The notes under the pieces were generated by a model. It was not told where the DNA came from. It was given only the letters and a program-made list of their open reading frames with translations, and did not search any database. Of a stretch of 64,000 nucleotides of DNA, positions 51,534 through 59,647 are shown one piece after another (within the stretch, counting starts at the first letter, position 1; every line of letters starts with the position of its first letter). Both the position numbers and the translations under genes were made by a program. Source of the DNA: Ardenticatenaceae bacterium (GTDB taxonomy: Bacteria > Chloroflexota > Anaerolineae > Promineifilales > Promineifilaceae); the NCBI GenBank assembly GCA_030065875.1, contig JASJCR010000005.1:16460-80459 (forward strand). Reading direction: 5' to 3'.

Positions 51534-53915
51534 ATGTTTTCCATTCACAAAGTCGGCATTGTCGGCGCCGGGACGATGGGTTCCGGCATTGCGGCCCATC
51601 TGGCCAACAGCGGCATCCCCGTGGTGCTGCTTGATATCCCTACCCCCGATTTGCCACCAGAAGAGGCGCACAGCCGCGAGGCACGCAATCGGCTGGTACA
51701 ATCCCTATATGATCGGATGGCTCATGGCCGGCCGGTGCAGCTCGGTCGCCCGGAACGTGGCCGCCTGATCACCCTAGGCAATACTGAAGATGATTTTGAT
51801 CTTTTGGCCGATTGTGACTGGGTCATCGAAGTCATTATCGAACGGCTGGCTCCCAAGCAGGCGTTGATGACCCGTCTGGAGGAGACGTGCAAACCCGGGG
51901 CGATCATTAGCAGCAATACTTCCGGCATCCCGATTTCCCAGATCGCCGCCGGCCGCTCACCCGTGTTCAAAAAGCGGTTTTTAGGCACCCACTTTTTTAA
52001 TCCCCCACGCTATCTCAAGCTGCTCGAAATTATTCCCACAAACGACACAGACCCGGCCGTCACAAAATTTATCGGCGATTTTGGCCAAAACGTGCTGGGG
52101 AAGGGGATCGTGCTTTGCAAAGATACCCCCAATTTTATCGCCAACCGATTTGGGGCGGTGACCGGCGGGTACACGGCCGAGCGGGCCCTGTCCGCCGGTT
52201 TGAGCGTGGCTGAAGTGGATGAGCTGGTGGGGCCGCTGCTCGGCCGTCCGCGCACCGGTTATTTTCGACTGGCGGATCTGGTGGGTTTGGATATCCGCAC
52301 CAGCGTCCTGAGCAACCTTTATCCGCTTATCCCGCACGACCCGCATCGTCGCTGGCTGCGCGCTGAAAAGAGCTGGGCGGTTTATGAGCAGATGCTGGCC
52401 AACGGCTGGCTGGGCAACAAGGCTGGGCAGGGGTTTTACAAGAAAACAATGGTCGACGGCCGGCGTGAATTCTGGACGCTCGACGTGGAGACCCTGGATT
52501 ATTCGCTGCCGCAGCCCCGCGTTTTTCCGGGTGTGGCGGCCGCTGCTAAAATCCGACTGCTGGGGGAGCGGCTGGGTAAACTGTTTGACGGGGATGATGA
52601 AGGGTGCCGCTACGTGCGCGACGTGCTGTATTTCACCCTGGCATATGCGGCGCACACCGCCCCGGAAATCGCGTTTAACCTACACGATATCGATAACGCC
52701 GTGCGCTGGGGATTTAACCATCAGGCCGGACCGTTTGAAATCTGGGATATGCTGGGGGTAGAAGTAACGGCCAAAAAAATGACTACTGCCGGGTTTGACG
52801 TGCCGGAATGGGTGGCGCAGATGCTGGCTTCCGGCCGGGCTTCTTTTTACGAGAACGGCACCGTTTATGATTTTAGCGACGGTTCGTCCCACACACGACC
52901 ACAGGACCCGCGCCATCTGACCGTGGCTGCGGTGCGCCGCCAGCGGCCGCAGCTGGCCGGCAACGAGAGCGCCTCGCTCCATGAGCTGGGCGATCAGGTC
53001 CTGCTGCTCGAGTTTCACACCAAGGCCAACGCCATCGACACCGATATTTTTGCCATGGGGTATGAAGCGCTCGAGCGGCTGGGCGGTCCCTATCGCGCCC
53101 TCGTCATCGGCAACGACGGCCGTCACTTTTCGGTGGGGGCCAATTTGGGGAAGGCAGCCGCCGGGCAGGATCAGCAGGCGCAGTGGGAAGCGACGAAAGC
53201 GCGCATTCGAGCCGGACAGGAGTTTATGATGGCTTTGCGCCACGCTCCGAAGCCGGTGGTGGCGGCACTGCACGGCCGGGCTCTGGGTGGTGGAGCGGAA
53301 TTCGCCATGCACACCTGGACAGCCGCGGCCGCCCACGAGTTTATGATCGGCCTGGTCGAAGTCAATGTGGGTCTGGTGCCGGCTTGGGGGGGATGCAAAG
53401 AAACGCTGCGGCGCAAAGTCAATCCGGCCGCCCGAGCGGGCGATCCGTCAGGGGCACTGCAAGCGGCGTTTCAGCAGCTCATGATGGCCCGCGTCAGCGG
53501 CAGCGCCTGGGAGGCGAAGTCGCTGGGATATGTCGATGAAGAGGCGAAAATTGTGATGAACCCCGATCACCGGCTGGCGGTTGCCAAAGAGATGGTGCTG
53601 AATTTGTGGAAGACCGGTACGCCCCCGCCGGAGAACGAGCAAATTTACGCGGCCGGCGCTGTGGGTTTCGAATTACTTCTCAACCAGCTGGAAACCGGTT
53701 CGTGGGAGCGGCCATTGAGTGATTATGATAAGGAAATCGGTCGTCACCTGGCCCGCATTCTGACCGGGGGCGGTGAAGATGCGCCCGCCGGCTGGGTTGA
53801 CCCGTGGGTTATCCTCGACCTCGAACGGGAAGCCAGCCTGACGATCCGCATCAATGAAAAAACCCTGGCCAGGATCGAGCATATGTTGAAGACGGGAAAA
53901 CCGTTGAGAAATTAA
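51534..53915 (+). CDS. fadN: 3-hydroxyacyl-CoA dehydrogenase/enoyl-CoA hydratase fusion, FadN-like
   Basis: A 793-aa bifunctional beta-oxidation enzyme. The NAD-binding 3-hydroxyacyl-CoA dehydrogenase domain is N-terminal (VGIVGAGTMGSGIAAHLA; catalytic His in GTHFFNPPRYLKLLEI), followed by the second helical domain (about 190-400). The crotonase-like part is C-terminal (GNDGRHFSVGANLG, HGRALGGGAEFAMHTWTAAA). Order and length fit Bacillus FadN (789 aa), not FadB. The acyl-CoA dehydrogenase gene is 2 kb downstream; no thiolase is in the window. No ribosome site: the 5' region is a 7-base-period tract (ATTTCGT ATATCGT AAATCTC ATCTCGT). Confidence 0.93.
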   Translation: MFSIHKVGIVGAGTMGSGIAAHLANSGIPVVLLDIPTPDLPPEEAHSREARNRLVQSLYDRMAHGRPVQLGRPERGRLITLGNTEDDFDLLADCDWVIEVIIERLAPKQALMTRLEETCKPGAIISSNTSGIPISQIAAGRSPVFKKRFLGTHFFNPPRYLKLLEIIPTNDTDPAVTKFIGDFGQNVLGKGIVLCKDTPNFIANRFGAVTGGYTAERALSAGLSVAEVDELVGPLLGRPRTGYFRLADLVGLDIRTSVLSNLYPLIPHDPHRRWLRAEKSWAVYEQMLANGWLGNKAGQGFYKKTMVDGRREFWTLDVETLDYSLPQPRVFPGVAAAAKIRLLGERLGKLFDGDDEGCRYVRDVLYFTLAYAAHTAPEIAFNLHDIDNAVRWGFNHQAGPFEIWDMLGVEVTAKKMTTAGFDVPEWVAQMLASGRASFYENGTVYDFSDGSSHTRPQDPRHLTVAAVRRQRPQLAGNESASLHELGDQVLLLEFHTKANAIDTDIFAMGYEALERLGGPYRALVIGNDGRHFSVGANLGKAAAGQDQQAQWEATKARIRAGQEFMMALRHAPKPVVAALHGRALGGGAEFAMHTWTAAAAHEFMIGLVEVNVGLVPAWGGCKETLRRKVNPAARAGDPSGALQAAFQQLMMARVSGSAWEAKSLGYVDEEAKIVMNPDHRLAVAKEMVLNLWKTGTPPPENEQIYAAGAVGFELLLNQLETGSWERPLSDYDKEIGRHLARILTGGGEDAPAGWVDPWVILDLEREASLTIRINEKTLARIEHMLKTGKPLRN

Positions 53916-53917
53916 CG

Positions 53918-53980
53918 AGATACGAAATACGAGATACGAAATACGAGATACGAGATACGAAATGTGAGATTTGAGATTTT
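53918..53980. repeat. Heptamer tandem tract (AGATACG/AAATACG type)
   Basis: Nine consecutive 7-base units, AGATACG AAATACG AGATACG AAATACG AGATACG AGATACG AAATGTG AGATTTG AGATTTT, starting two bases after the FadN-like stop. In the rest of the gap to 54196 another short tract (ATTCGTA twice) lies before the SDR start. Confidence 0.85.
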
Positions 53981-54196
53981 AGGCCTGAGATTAAATTTGG
54001 ATAGCTAAGTGAATCACACTTGAATTTGTAAAACCAGGATGACACAAATTTAATGGGTTGTCTCTTTAAAGTGGGAAAATTCGTGGAATCTTGTTTTAAA
54101 AATTTGAGCATTGACCTTCTTTGATATCTTGGTTGGGGTTTCACCAATGACCACCTATTCGTAATTCGTACATCATATTTCAAATTTTTAGACCCT

Positions 54197-55012
54197 ATGA
54201 CTATTCTCACCAACAAAACCATCCTCATCACCGGGGCGGCCGGTGGTTTTGGGCAGGAGTTCGCCCGCCAGCTTCATCAGAAGGGCAATCAGCTCATTTT
54301 GACCGATCTGAACGAGGATCATCTCGAAGAGCAGGCGGGAACGCTAGCGGCCGGTCAAGGGTCTGGGCGCGTCACCGGAATTGTCGCCGGTGATCTAAGC
54401 ACCGCCGACGGAGCTGACGCCCTGTTTGAGCGGGTGTCGGCCCTGGATGGGCCGGTGGATGTGCTCATCAACAATGCCGGGATCGGTATTCTGGGTCGGC
54501 ACGATGAAGTGCCGACTGAGGCGTGGGAGCGCTTAATGCAGATTAACCTGCTGGCCCCCATGCGGCTTAGCGCCCTGTTTGCTCCGCAGATGATCGCTCG
54601 GGGCAGCGGTCATATCGTCAATATTTCTTCAATTGCCGGGTGGACGGCCGAGGTTGGCCTGTCCGCCTATTCAGCCAGCAAATTTGGGCTGCGCGGCTTT
54701 AGCGAGAGTCTGGCGGAGGAACTTGGAGGGTATGGGATACGCGTGTCGGCCGTTTATCCGTTTTTTAGCCGCACCCCGATTTTAAACTCTCCCCGTTTTG
54801 GCACTCTGGGGGAGATGAACCCGATGGAAGAGACGGAGATTAGAGGAATCACCGAACCGGCTGATGTGGTGGCGGAATCGATCCAGGGGATCGAGCGCGA
54901 TGCCCTGCACATCTTCCCGGACCGCACCGCCCGGATCGCCCATCGCCTGAAGCGGTACGCCCCAGGTCTGCTCAAGCGTCTGCAGCAGTGGATGGTGGCG
55001 GCGAACCGATAG
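54197..55012 (+). CDS. Short-chain dehydrogenase/reductase
   Basis: A 271-aa classical SDR with all catalytic parts: cofactor loop ITGAAGGFGQEFA (11-23), LINNAGIG, Ser in IVNISSIAG and YSASK. Acidic residue D in LILTDLNEDH suggests NAD(H). In this cluster it may reduce or oxidise a fatty acyl or alcohol intermediate. A basic amphipathic C-terminus (AHRLKRYAPGLLKRLQQWMV) could touch the membrane. No ribosome site precedes the ATG. Confidence 0.92.
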   Translation: MTILTNKTILITGAAGGFGQEFARQLHQKGNQLILTDLNEDHLEEQAGTLAAGQGSGRVTGIVAGDLSTADGADALFERVSALDGPVDVLINNAGIGILGRHDEVPTEAWERLMQINLLAPMRLSALFAPQMIARGSGHIVNISSIAGWTAEVGLSAYSASKFGLRGFSESLAEELGGYGIRVSAVYPFFSRTPILNSPRFGTLGEMNPMEETEIRGITEPADVVAESIQGIERDALHIFPDRTARIAHRLKRYAPGLLKRLQQWMVAANR

Positions 55013-55147
55013 GGAGATTGACGAATTACGATATACGATTGACGATTGGGTGGCCTTTGATTGAGTCACGAGCCGCAGACCACCTGTTAATCCGTAGGCA
55101 GTGAGGAATCCCGCCGGTCTCCATTAAAATGAAGCGGGGAACTGAGG

Positions 55148-55175
55148 TTGATATGCACATAATTGTGTGTATAAT
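55148..55175 (+). promoter_or_regulatory. Promoter of the brnT-brnA unit
   Basis: TTGATA (55148-55153), 16 bases, TATAAT (55170-55175). Transcription would begin at about 55182, the ATG of brnT. CACA-TAAT-TGTG in the spacer (55156-55167) is a likely site for autorepression by BrnA. Confidence 0.65.
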
Positions 55176-55181
55176 ATAATG

Positions 55182-55457
55182 ATGCGCTTTTCATGGGATG
55201 AAGCTAAAAGGGTAGTCAATTTAAAAAAACATCATCTAGACTTCAGGGATGCGAATATCGTATTTGATGGGTTGACCGTGACGATTGAAGACAAACGGTT
55301 TGAATATGGAGAAGATCGATATATCTCAATTGGCTTCTTACACGGAATAATTGTATTAATTGCGCACACGGAGACAGAACAGAATACAAGAATTATATCG
55401 ATGCGCAAGGCGACCAGATATGAAGAAAAAATATTCCTCAAAACAATCGGAAAGTGA
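55182..55457 (+). CDS. brnT: BrnT-family toxin
   Basis: A 91-aa RelE-fold ribonuclease toxin of the BrnT-BrnA system. Family pattern: MRFSWDEAKRVVNLKKHHLDFRDA, then GEDRYISIGFLHGIIVLIAH and IRIISMRKATRYEEKIF-like end (NTRIISMRKATRYEE). It would cut RNA when free of BrnA. Start could be ATG 55179 or 55182; since the -10 ends at 55175, the mRNA may have no leader. It overlaps brnA by 38 bases. Confidence 0.92.
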   Translation: MRFSWDEAKRVVNLKKHHLDFRDANIVFDGLTVTIEDKRFEYGEDRYISIGFLHGIIVLIAHTETEQNTRIISMRKATRYEEKIFLKTIGK

Positions 55458-55782
55458 TTTAAATTTTTTGCACAACGCCCAGGATGAGGATATCGATTTG
55501 TCGGATATCCCTGAAGTTACCGAAGACCAGCTGCGAGATGCAAAGATAAAATACAAGGGGCAGCCGATTCCGTCAGGGAAAGTGCGAGTCAATATGTATC
55601 TGGATGCCGATATTGTGGCGTTTTTTAAGGCCAAGGCCGGAGGTCGCGGTTATCAAACGTTGATCAACGACACCCTGCGCCAGAGTATTGCCGGTGAAAA
55701 TCTAGAAACCCTTTTGCGACGCGTTATCCGCGAAGAAACGGCCGGCTACACCGTCGATCAATCAGAAGAAAATCAGCCGTGA
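55420..55782 (+). CDS. brnA: BrnA-family antitoxin
   Basis: A 120-aa antitoxin that binds BrnT and, through a ribbon-helix-helix domain, the operon promoter. The acidic N-terminal part (DEDIDLSDIPEVTEDQLRDA) and the BrnA core VRVNMYLDADIVAFFKAKAG with YQTLINDTLRQSI are typical. Its ATG lies inside the 3' end of brnT. The C-terminal tail (RRVIREETAGYTVDQSEENQ) is longer than usual. Confidence 0.92.
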   Translation: MKKKYSSKQSESDLNFLHNAQDEDIDLSDIPEVTEDQLRDAKIKYKGQPIPSGKVRVNMYLDADIVAFFKAKAGGRGYQTLINDTLRQSIAGENLETLLRRVIREETAGYTVDQSEENQP

Positions 55783-55884
55783 GTTTCTAAAAGCTGAAAA
55801 GGGGGAGGTATCACTCACTTTGAGATGCGTGTCCCCCAACCCAATTAATCGTATAATCGAACCAATCGAACCAATCATATTTCC

Positions 55885-57129
55885 ATGATTTCTTTCGAAC
55901 TTCCCCCACACATCCTTGAGCGGATAGACAAATATAAGGCCATTGCCGTTGAGGTGATGCGGCCGGTGGCCCGCGAGCTTGATGAAAATGAGCATCAACG
56001 GCCGGTTGATTACATCAACGCCATGTGGCCGACCGTCAAGGCGGATTATGAGGAGAAGCTGGATTTGATTCGGGCCGGTGAAGCGCAAGATGTTGGCCCG
56101 GCATGGGAGCGACTGGAAAACATCCTGATGGTTGAATGGCTCAGCTGGGGTGATACTGGGCAGTATTTGTGCCGGCCGACCCCCTCGCTCGGTGGAGCGG
56201 CCATCGATGCGGTAGGCACCTCGGAACAAAAGCTGCGGCTGTATCAGCGATGGACTGAGGACCCACCAAAATGGGGTTCGATGGCCATCACCGAACCGGG
56301 AGCCGGTTCAGACAACAGCTCGATGCGCACCACGGCTCGCCTCGACAAAGAGACCCATGAGTGGGTGCTCAACGGGGAAAAAGTGTTTATTACCAACGGC
56401 CGGCTGGCCCTGGAAGAATCGCACGGATTGTGCGTGGTGTGGGCGACAATCGATCCCACGGCCGGCCGGGCCGGGATCAAGTCGTTTGTGGTGGAGGCCG
56501 GATCTCCCGGTGTGGTTATCGCCAAACAGGAGCACAAATTGGGGATTCGGGCCAGCGACACGGTTTCCCTGGTCTTTCAAGAAGCGCGTATTCCATACAA
56601 TAACCTGCTCGGTAACCCAGAGGTGGTGCAGCGGACCAGCGGCACCAGAGGGTTCAAGGGGGCGATGAAGACGTTTAACGCGTCCCGGCCGACGATCGCC
56701 GCCAGCGCTATGGGGATCGCCCGGGCCGCTCTGGAATTCACGCGCGATACCCTCGCGGCCGAAGGGATTACCGTCGATCATACCCTACCGAAACACCGCC
56801 TGTCGGCCGTGCAGCGCGATTTGATGGAGATGGAGGCCCGTTATCGGGGAGCGTGGAATTTGACCCTGCGGGCGGTTTCCCAGCTGGTTTACAACGAAAG
56901 CAATCGGCTGGAAGCAAGCATGTGCAAATGTCGTGCCGGTGAGGCGGTCACCTGGATCACTCAAAAAGCGGTGGAGCTGCTTGGCCCGCTGGGGTACTCA
57001 CGCGATATCCTGGCTGAGAAATGGATGCGTGACGCCAAAATCAACGATATTTATGAAGGAACGCGGCAAATCAATCTGCTGATTGTGGCCCGAGCCATAT
57101 TAGGTTACTCGCGCAAAGAATTGGAGTAA
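55885..57129 (+). CDS. Acyl-CoA dehydrogenase
   Basis: A 414-aa flavoprotein for the first step of beta-oxidation or branched-acyl oxidation. Blocks: SMAITEPGAGSDNSSMRTTA (FAD/substrate site), VLNGEKVFITNG, GIRASDTVSLVFQEARIP, MGIARAALEFTRD and the C-terminal catalytic region YEGTRQINLLIVARAILG, in which Glu of YEGT is the expected base. It fits with the FadN-like enzyme upstream. No ribosome site; the 5' region has TATAAT at 55852-55857 and AATCGAACC direct repeats. Confidence 0.93.
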   Translation: MISFELPPHILERIDKYKAIAVEVMRPVARELDENEHQRPVDYINAMWPTVKADYEEKLDLIRAGEAQDVGPAWERLENILMVEWLSWGDTGQYLCRPTPSLGGAAIDAVGTSEQKLRLYQRWTEDPPKWGSMAITEPGAGSDNSSMRTTARLDKETHEWVLNGEKVFITNGRLALEESHGLCVVWATIDPTAGRAGIKSFVVEAGSPGVVIAKQEHKLGIRASDTVSLVFQEARIPYNNLLGNPEVVQRTSGTRGFKGAMKTFNASRPTIAASAMGIARAALEFTRDTLAAEGITVDHTLPKHRLSAVQRDLMEMEARYRGAWNLTLRAVSQLVYNESNRLEASMCKCRAGEAVTWITQKAVELLGPLGYSRDILAEKWMRDAKINDIYEGTRQINLLIVARAILGYSRKELE

Positions 57130-57272
57130 CAGACCACAGACTTCAGACTTCAGACCTCAGACCAGAGACAAGAGACGAGAGACGAATAAACCAATAATCA
57201 ATAACTAACACCCAACACCCATCACCCATCACCTAACACCCATCACCCAACACCCATCACCCAATCCCCCTC
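57130..57272. repeat. Two successive heptamer tracts
   Basis: First CAGACCA CAGACTT CAGACTT CAGACCT and GAGACGA units (57130-57187), then AACACCC/ATCACCC units (about 57208-57266), both with a 7-base period. They fill the whole space between the acyl-CoA dehydrogenase and the permease start. A shorter relative (GAGAGACCGGAGACAAGAGA) is at 58454-58480. Confidence 0.85.
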
Positions 57273-58454
57273 GTGAACCCTCCTTTAACCAAACCCGCTC
57301 CTCCCCCACATTCTGCGCGCTGGTACAACCGGGCCGGAATTTGGGTTGGGATAGCGATCAACCCGGCAAGCATCACCTTGGGTGGTGGTTTGGCTTCGAC
57401 CGTAGCTGTATCCGCCCTGGTGTGGTTGGTGCCGCTGGGGGCAATGATGCTGGCTTCTCTCGCGGTGATCTGCGGCATTATCGGCCGTCGCTATCGCGCC
57501 ACCTTTGCCCGCTGGTCGGCACATACCTTTGGCCTGGGCGTAGGGGCGGTCTTGCTTAACCTGATGATGGCTCTGGGGATGAGCGGCTGGGGTGGTTTTC
57601 AGATGGGGTTGGGCGGTACTAGCTTTGGCAATTTGTTCGGCTTACCGTGGTGGGGTGGGCCGCTGGCAATGGCTATTTTGATTGTGGTTTTGGGGAATTT
57701 AAACGTCAACCGCTGGAACGTATTTGTGTGGTTGACGACCCTTTCCGCACTGGCCCTGGCGGTCACGGCGCTGGTGGCGGTTGGGCTGCGGCCGTCGCTC
57801 GAATACGTCACCGAACCGTTTTCGGCCGAGCGTGCGTTTTGGGTCGTGGGCAGCATTATTTCGTTTGCCTCGCTTTTCTCCCTTCGCAGCACCGACTTCA
57901 CGTGGGATTTGGCATCCGACCGCGATGTAATTATCGACGGTCTCTGCTTTCTCGGGGTCTTTTTAATCTCGCTGGTGATTGGAATCCAGCTGTTCCGCAC
58001 CACCGGAGATTGGGATTTAGCCCAAATTTTGGCGGGCACGCCGCTGGCGATTTTGGGCCAGATCTTTTTATTTGTTTCCTTGCTGTCTCCAGCTTTATCG
58101 ACGATGCATTCCGGAGCGCTGGCTTGGGCGGAGATTCTGCCGCTAAAATATTGGCAGGGGTCGCTTATTTTGGTGGGAATCGGCTTGATTTTGGGGCTGC
58201 TGCGCTTTGATCGAGAGCTGTTGACCTTTCTCGACTGGGTTGGAGCGATATTGCCACCGGCTATGGTGGTGATGATCATTTCAGCCTGGTGGGTTAAGAA
58301 ACCGCCCCCTCGCCTTACCCTTTTCGCCTGGTTAGTTGGCGCCGCCACCGCTATGGCATTTAAGCTCAATGGGCAGATTATTCACCTAGCTGCCGGAGCC
58401 ATCGTATCGTATGGGGTGTTGGTTTTGGGGAAAAAGATATTAAACGAAAGATGA
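57273..58454 (+). CDS. NCS1-family permease (cytosine/purine type)
   Basis: A 393-aa transporter with about 11-12 membrane segments. The first helices (GIWVGIAINPASITLGGGLA, MGWG-like SGWGGFQMGL) follow the CodB pattern of nucleobase-cation symporters. Substrate could be cytosine, purine, allantoin or a related compound. The start is GTG with no ribosome site, at the end of a long heptamer tract. No nucleobase enzyme is close by. Confidence 0.8.
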   Translation: MNPPLTKPAPPPHSARWYNRAGIWVGIAINPASITLGGGLASTVAVSALVWLVPLGAMMLASLAVICGIIGRRYRATFARWSAHTFGLGVGAVLLNLMMALGMSGWGGFQMGLGGTSFGNLFGLPWWGGPLAMAILIVVLGNLNVNRWNVFVWLTTLSALALAVTALVAVGLRPSLEYVTEPFSAERAFWVVGSIISFASLFSLRSTDFTWDLASDRDVIIDGLCFLGVFLISLVIGIQLFRTTGDWDLAQILAGTPLAILGQIFLFVSLLSPALSTMHSGALAWAEILPLKYWQGSLILVGIGLILGLLRFDRELLTFLDWVGAILPPAMVVMIISAWWVKKPPPRLTLFAWLVGAATAMAFKLNGQIIHLAAGAIVSYGVLVLGKKILNER

Positions 58455-58593
58455 GAGACCGGAGACAAGAGACCAGAGATGTGTTTTGGGGTGAGGAAAA
58501 TTAAAAGTTTGCCTGGCGATGGTGTTAGTCAGTAAACTACTAACGATCAATGGCCAAATCTTGAGCTTTGACAAATTAACCTTGATATCGCGT

Positions 58594-58684
58594 CGTCATT
58601 CCCGCGAAAGCGGGAATCCATTAAATTGCCGCCGGTGGATCCCCGCCGTAGTTTACCCCCGTGAAGACGGGGGCCGGGATGACG
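58594..58684. repeat. CGTCATTCCCG inverted-repeat element
   Basis: Ends CGTCATTCCCG and CGGGATGACG are inverted. Inside are CCCGC-GAAA-GCGGG and CCCCCGT-GAAG-ACGGGGG hairpins. The pattern CATTCCCGCGAAAGCGGGAA resembles widespread small repeats such as neisserial dRS3. It sits in the 319-base gap before the fumarylacetoacetase-family gene; nothing else is seen there. Confidence 0.75.
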
Positions 58685-58773
58685 GCCTTGTTTTGGAAGT
58701 ATCCGCATTTATTTGTAAATCTTCATTATTCGGCTGTGCCAAATTATGCACAAGGGATTAAACAGGGGACAAT

Positions 58774-59628
58774 ATGAAATTATTAACCGGCAACATTGAT
58801 GGTGAGTTTCTTTTTGGGGTGTTGGATGGCAATCAGGTACACAATTTGACTGCCGGTGGATTTCCCCGCACGATGAGAGAAGTTTTAGCCTCTGGGGAGG
58901 GGGGATTGGCGGAAGTGCAAATGTTTATCGATATGAACATTGACAAAACGGTGGATGTTTCTGAAATCGAATTTTTACCGCCGGTTCGCCGGCCGGGCAA
59001 GGTATTGGCTGTTGGTCGTAACTATGCGGCTCATGCGGCCGAAGGTGGCACTGTCCCCCCGGACTACCCGATGTTTTTTCATAAGGCGGCTACCTCCCTG
59101 ATCGGGCACGGCGGCACCATTGTCATTCCGCCAGTGACCGCTGAAGCAGATTACGAAGGTGAATTGGCGGTGATTATCGGTCGGTCCTGCAAAAATGTTT
59201 CAGAAGCGGAGGCTCTTGATTATGTTGCCGGCTATACGGTAGCCAACGACGTCAGTGCCCGCGACTGGCAGCGGCGGACCAGCCAATTTACGGTCGGTAA
59301 GATGGTGGATACCTTTGGCCCGCTGGGACCGGTTCTGGTCACCAAAGATGAGATTGACGATGTGCACAACCTCAATATTCGAACGTTCCTAAACGGCCGG
59401 GAAATGCAAAATAGCAACACGAGCTTTATGATTTTTAGCGTGCCATTTATGATCAGCTACGTGTCGCAAATTGTGACCCTGGAGCCCGGCGACGTCATTT
59501 TGACCGGTACGCCAGAGGGGGTTGGTTTTGCACGCACGCCACCGGTTTTTCTCCAGGATGGAGACGAAATTGTGGTAGAAATTGAGCAGATTGGGCGTTT
59601 GAAAAATTTTGTCGCTAAAGGCGAATAG
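58774..59628 (+). CDS. Fumarylacetoacetate hydrolase family protein
   Basis: A 284-aa FAH-fold enzyme that cleaves or decarboxylates acylpyruvate-type compounds. The metal-site blocks GRNYAAHAAEGG, DYEGELAVIIGR (two Glu ligands), VANDVSARDWQRR (Asp ligand) and LTGTPEGVGFAR are present. The N-terminal cap (1-65) has the usual form. AGGGGA precedes the ATG, unlike the neighbours with heptamer leaders. It is convergent with the kinase, 19 bases apart. Confidence 0.92.
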   Translation: MKLLTGNIDGEFLFGVLDGNQVHNLTAGGFPRTMREVLASGEGGLAEVQMFIDMNIDKTVDVSEIEFLPPVRRPGKVLAVGRNYAAHAAEGGTVPPDYPMFFHKAATSLIGHGGTIVIPPVTAEADYEGELAVIIGRSCKNVSEAEALDYVAGYTVANDVSARDWQRRTSQFTVGKMVDTFGPLGPVLVTKDEIDDVHNLNIRTFLNGREMQNSNTSFMIFSVPFMISYVSQIVTLEPGDVILTGTPEGVGFARTPPVFLQDGDEIVVEIEQIGRLKNFVAKGE

Positions 59629-59647
59629 GCACAGGCGTGTCTTAATG

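Noticed and set aside
57130..57272. CRISPR-like look of regularly repeated sequence before the permease gene
   Set aside because: Units are seven bases, tandem and degenerate, with no spacers and no cas genes.
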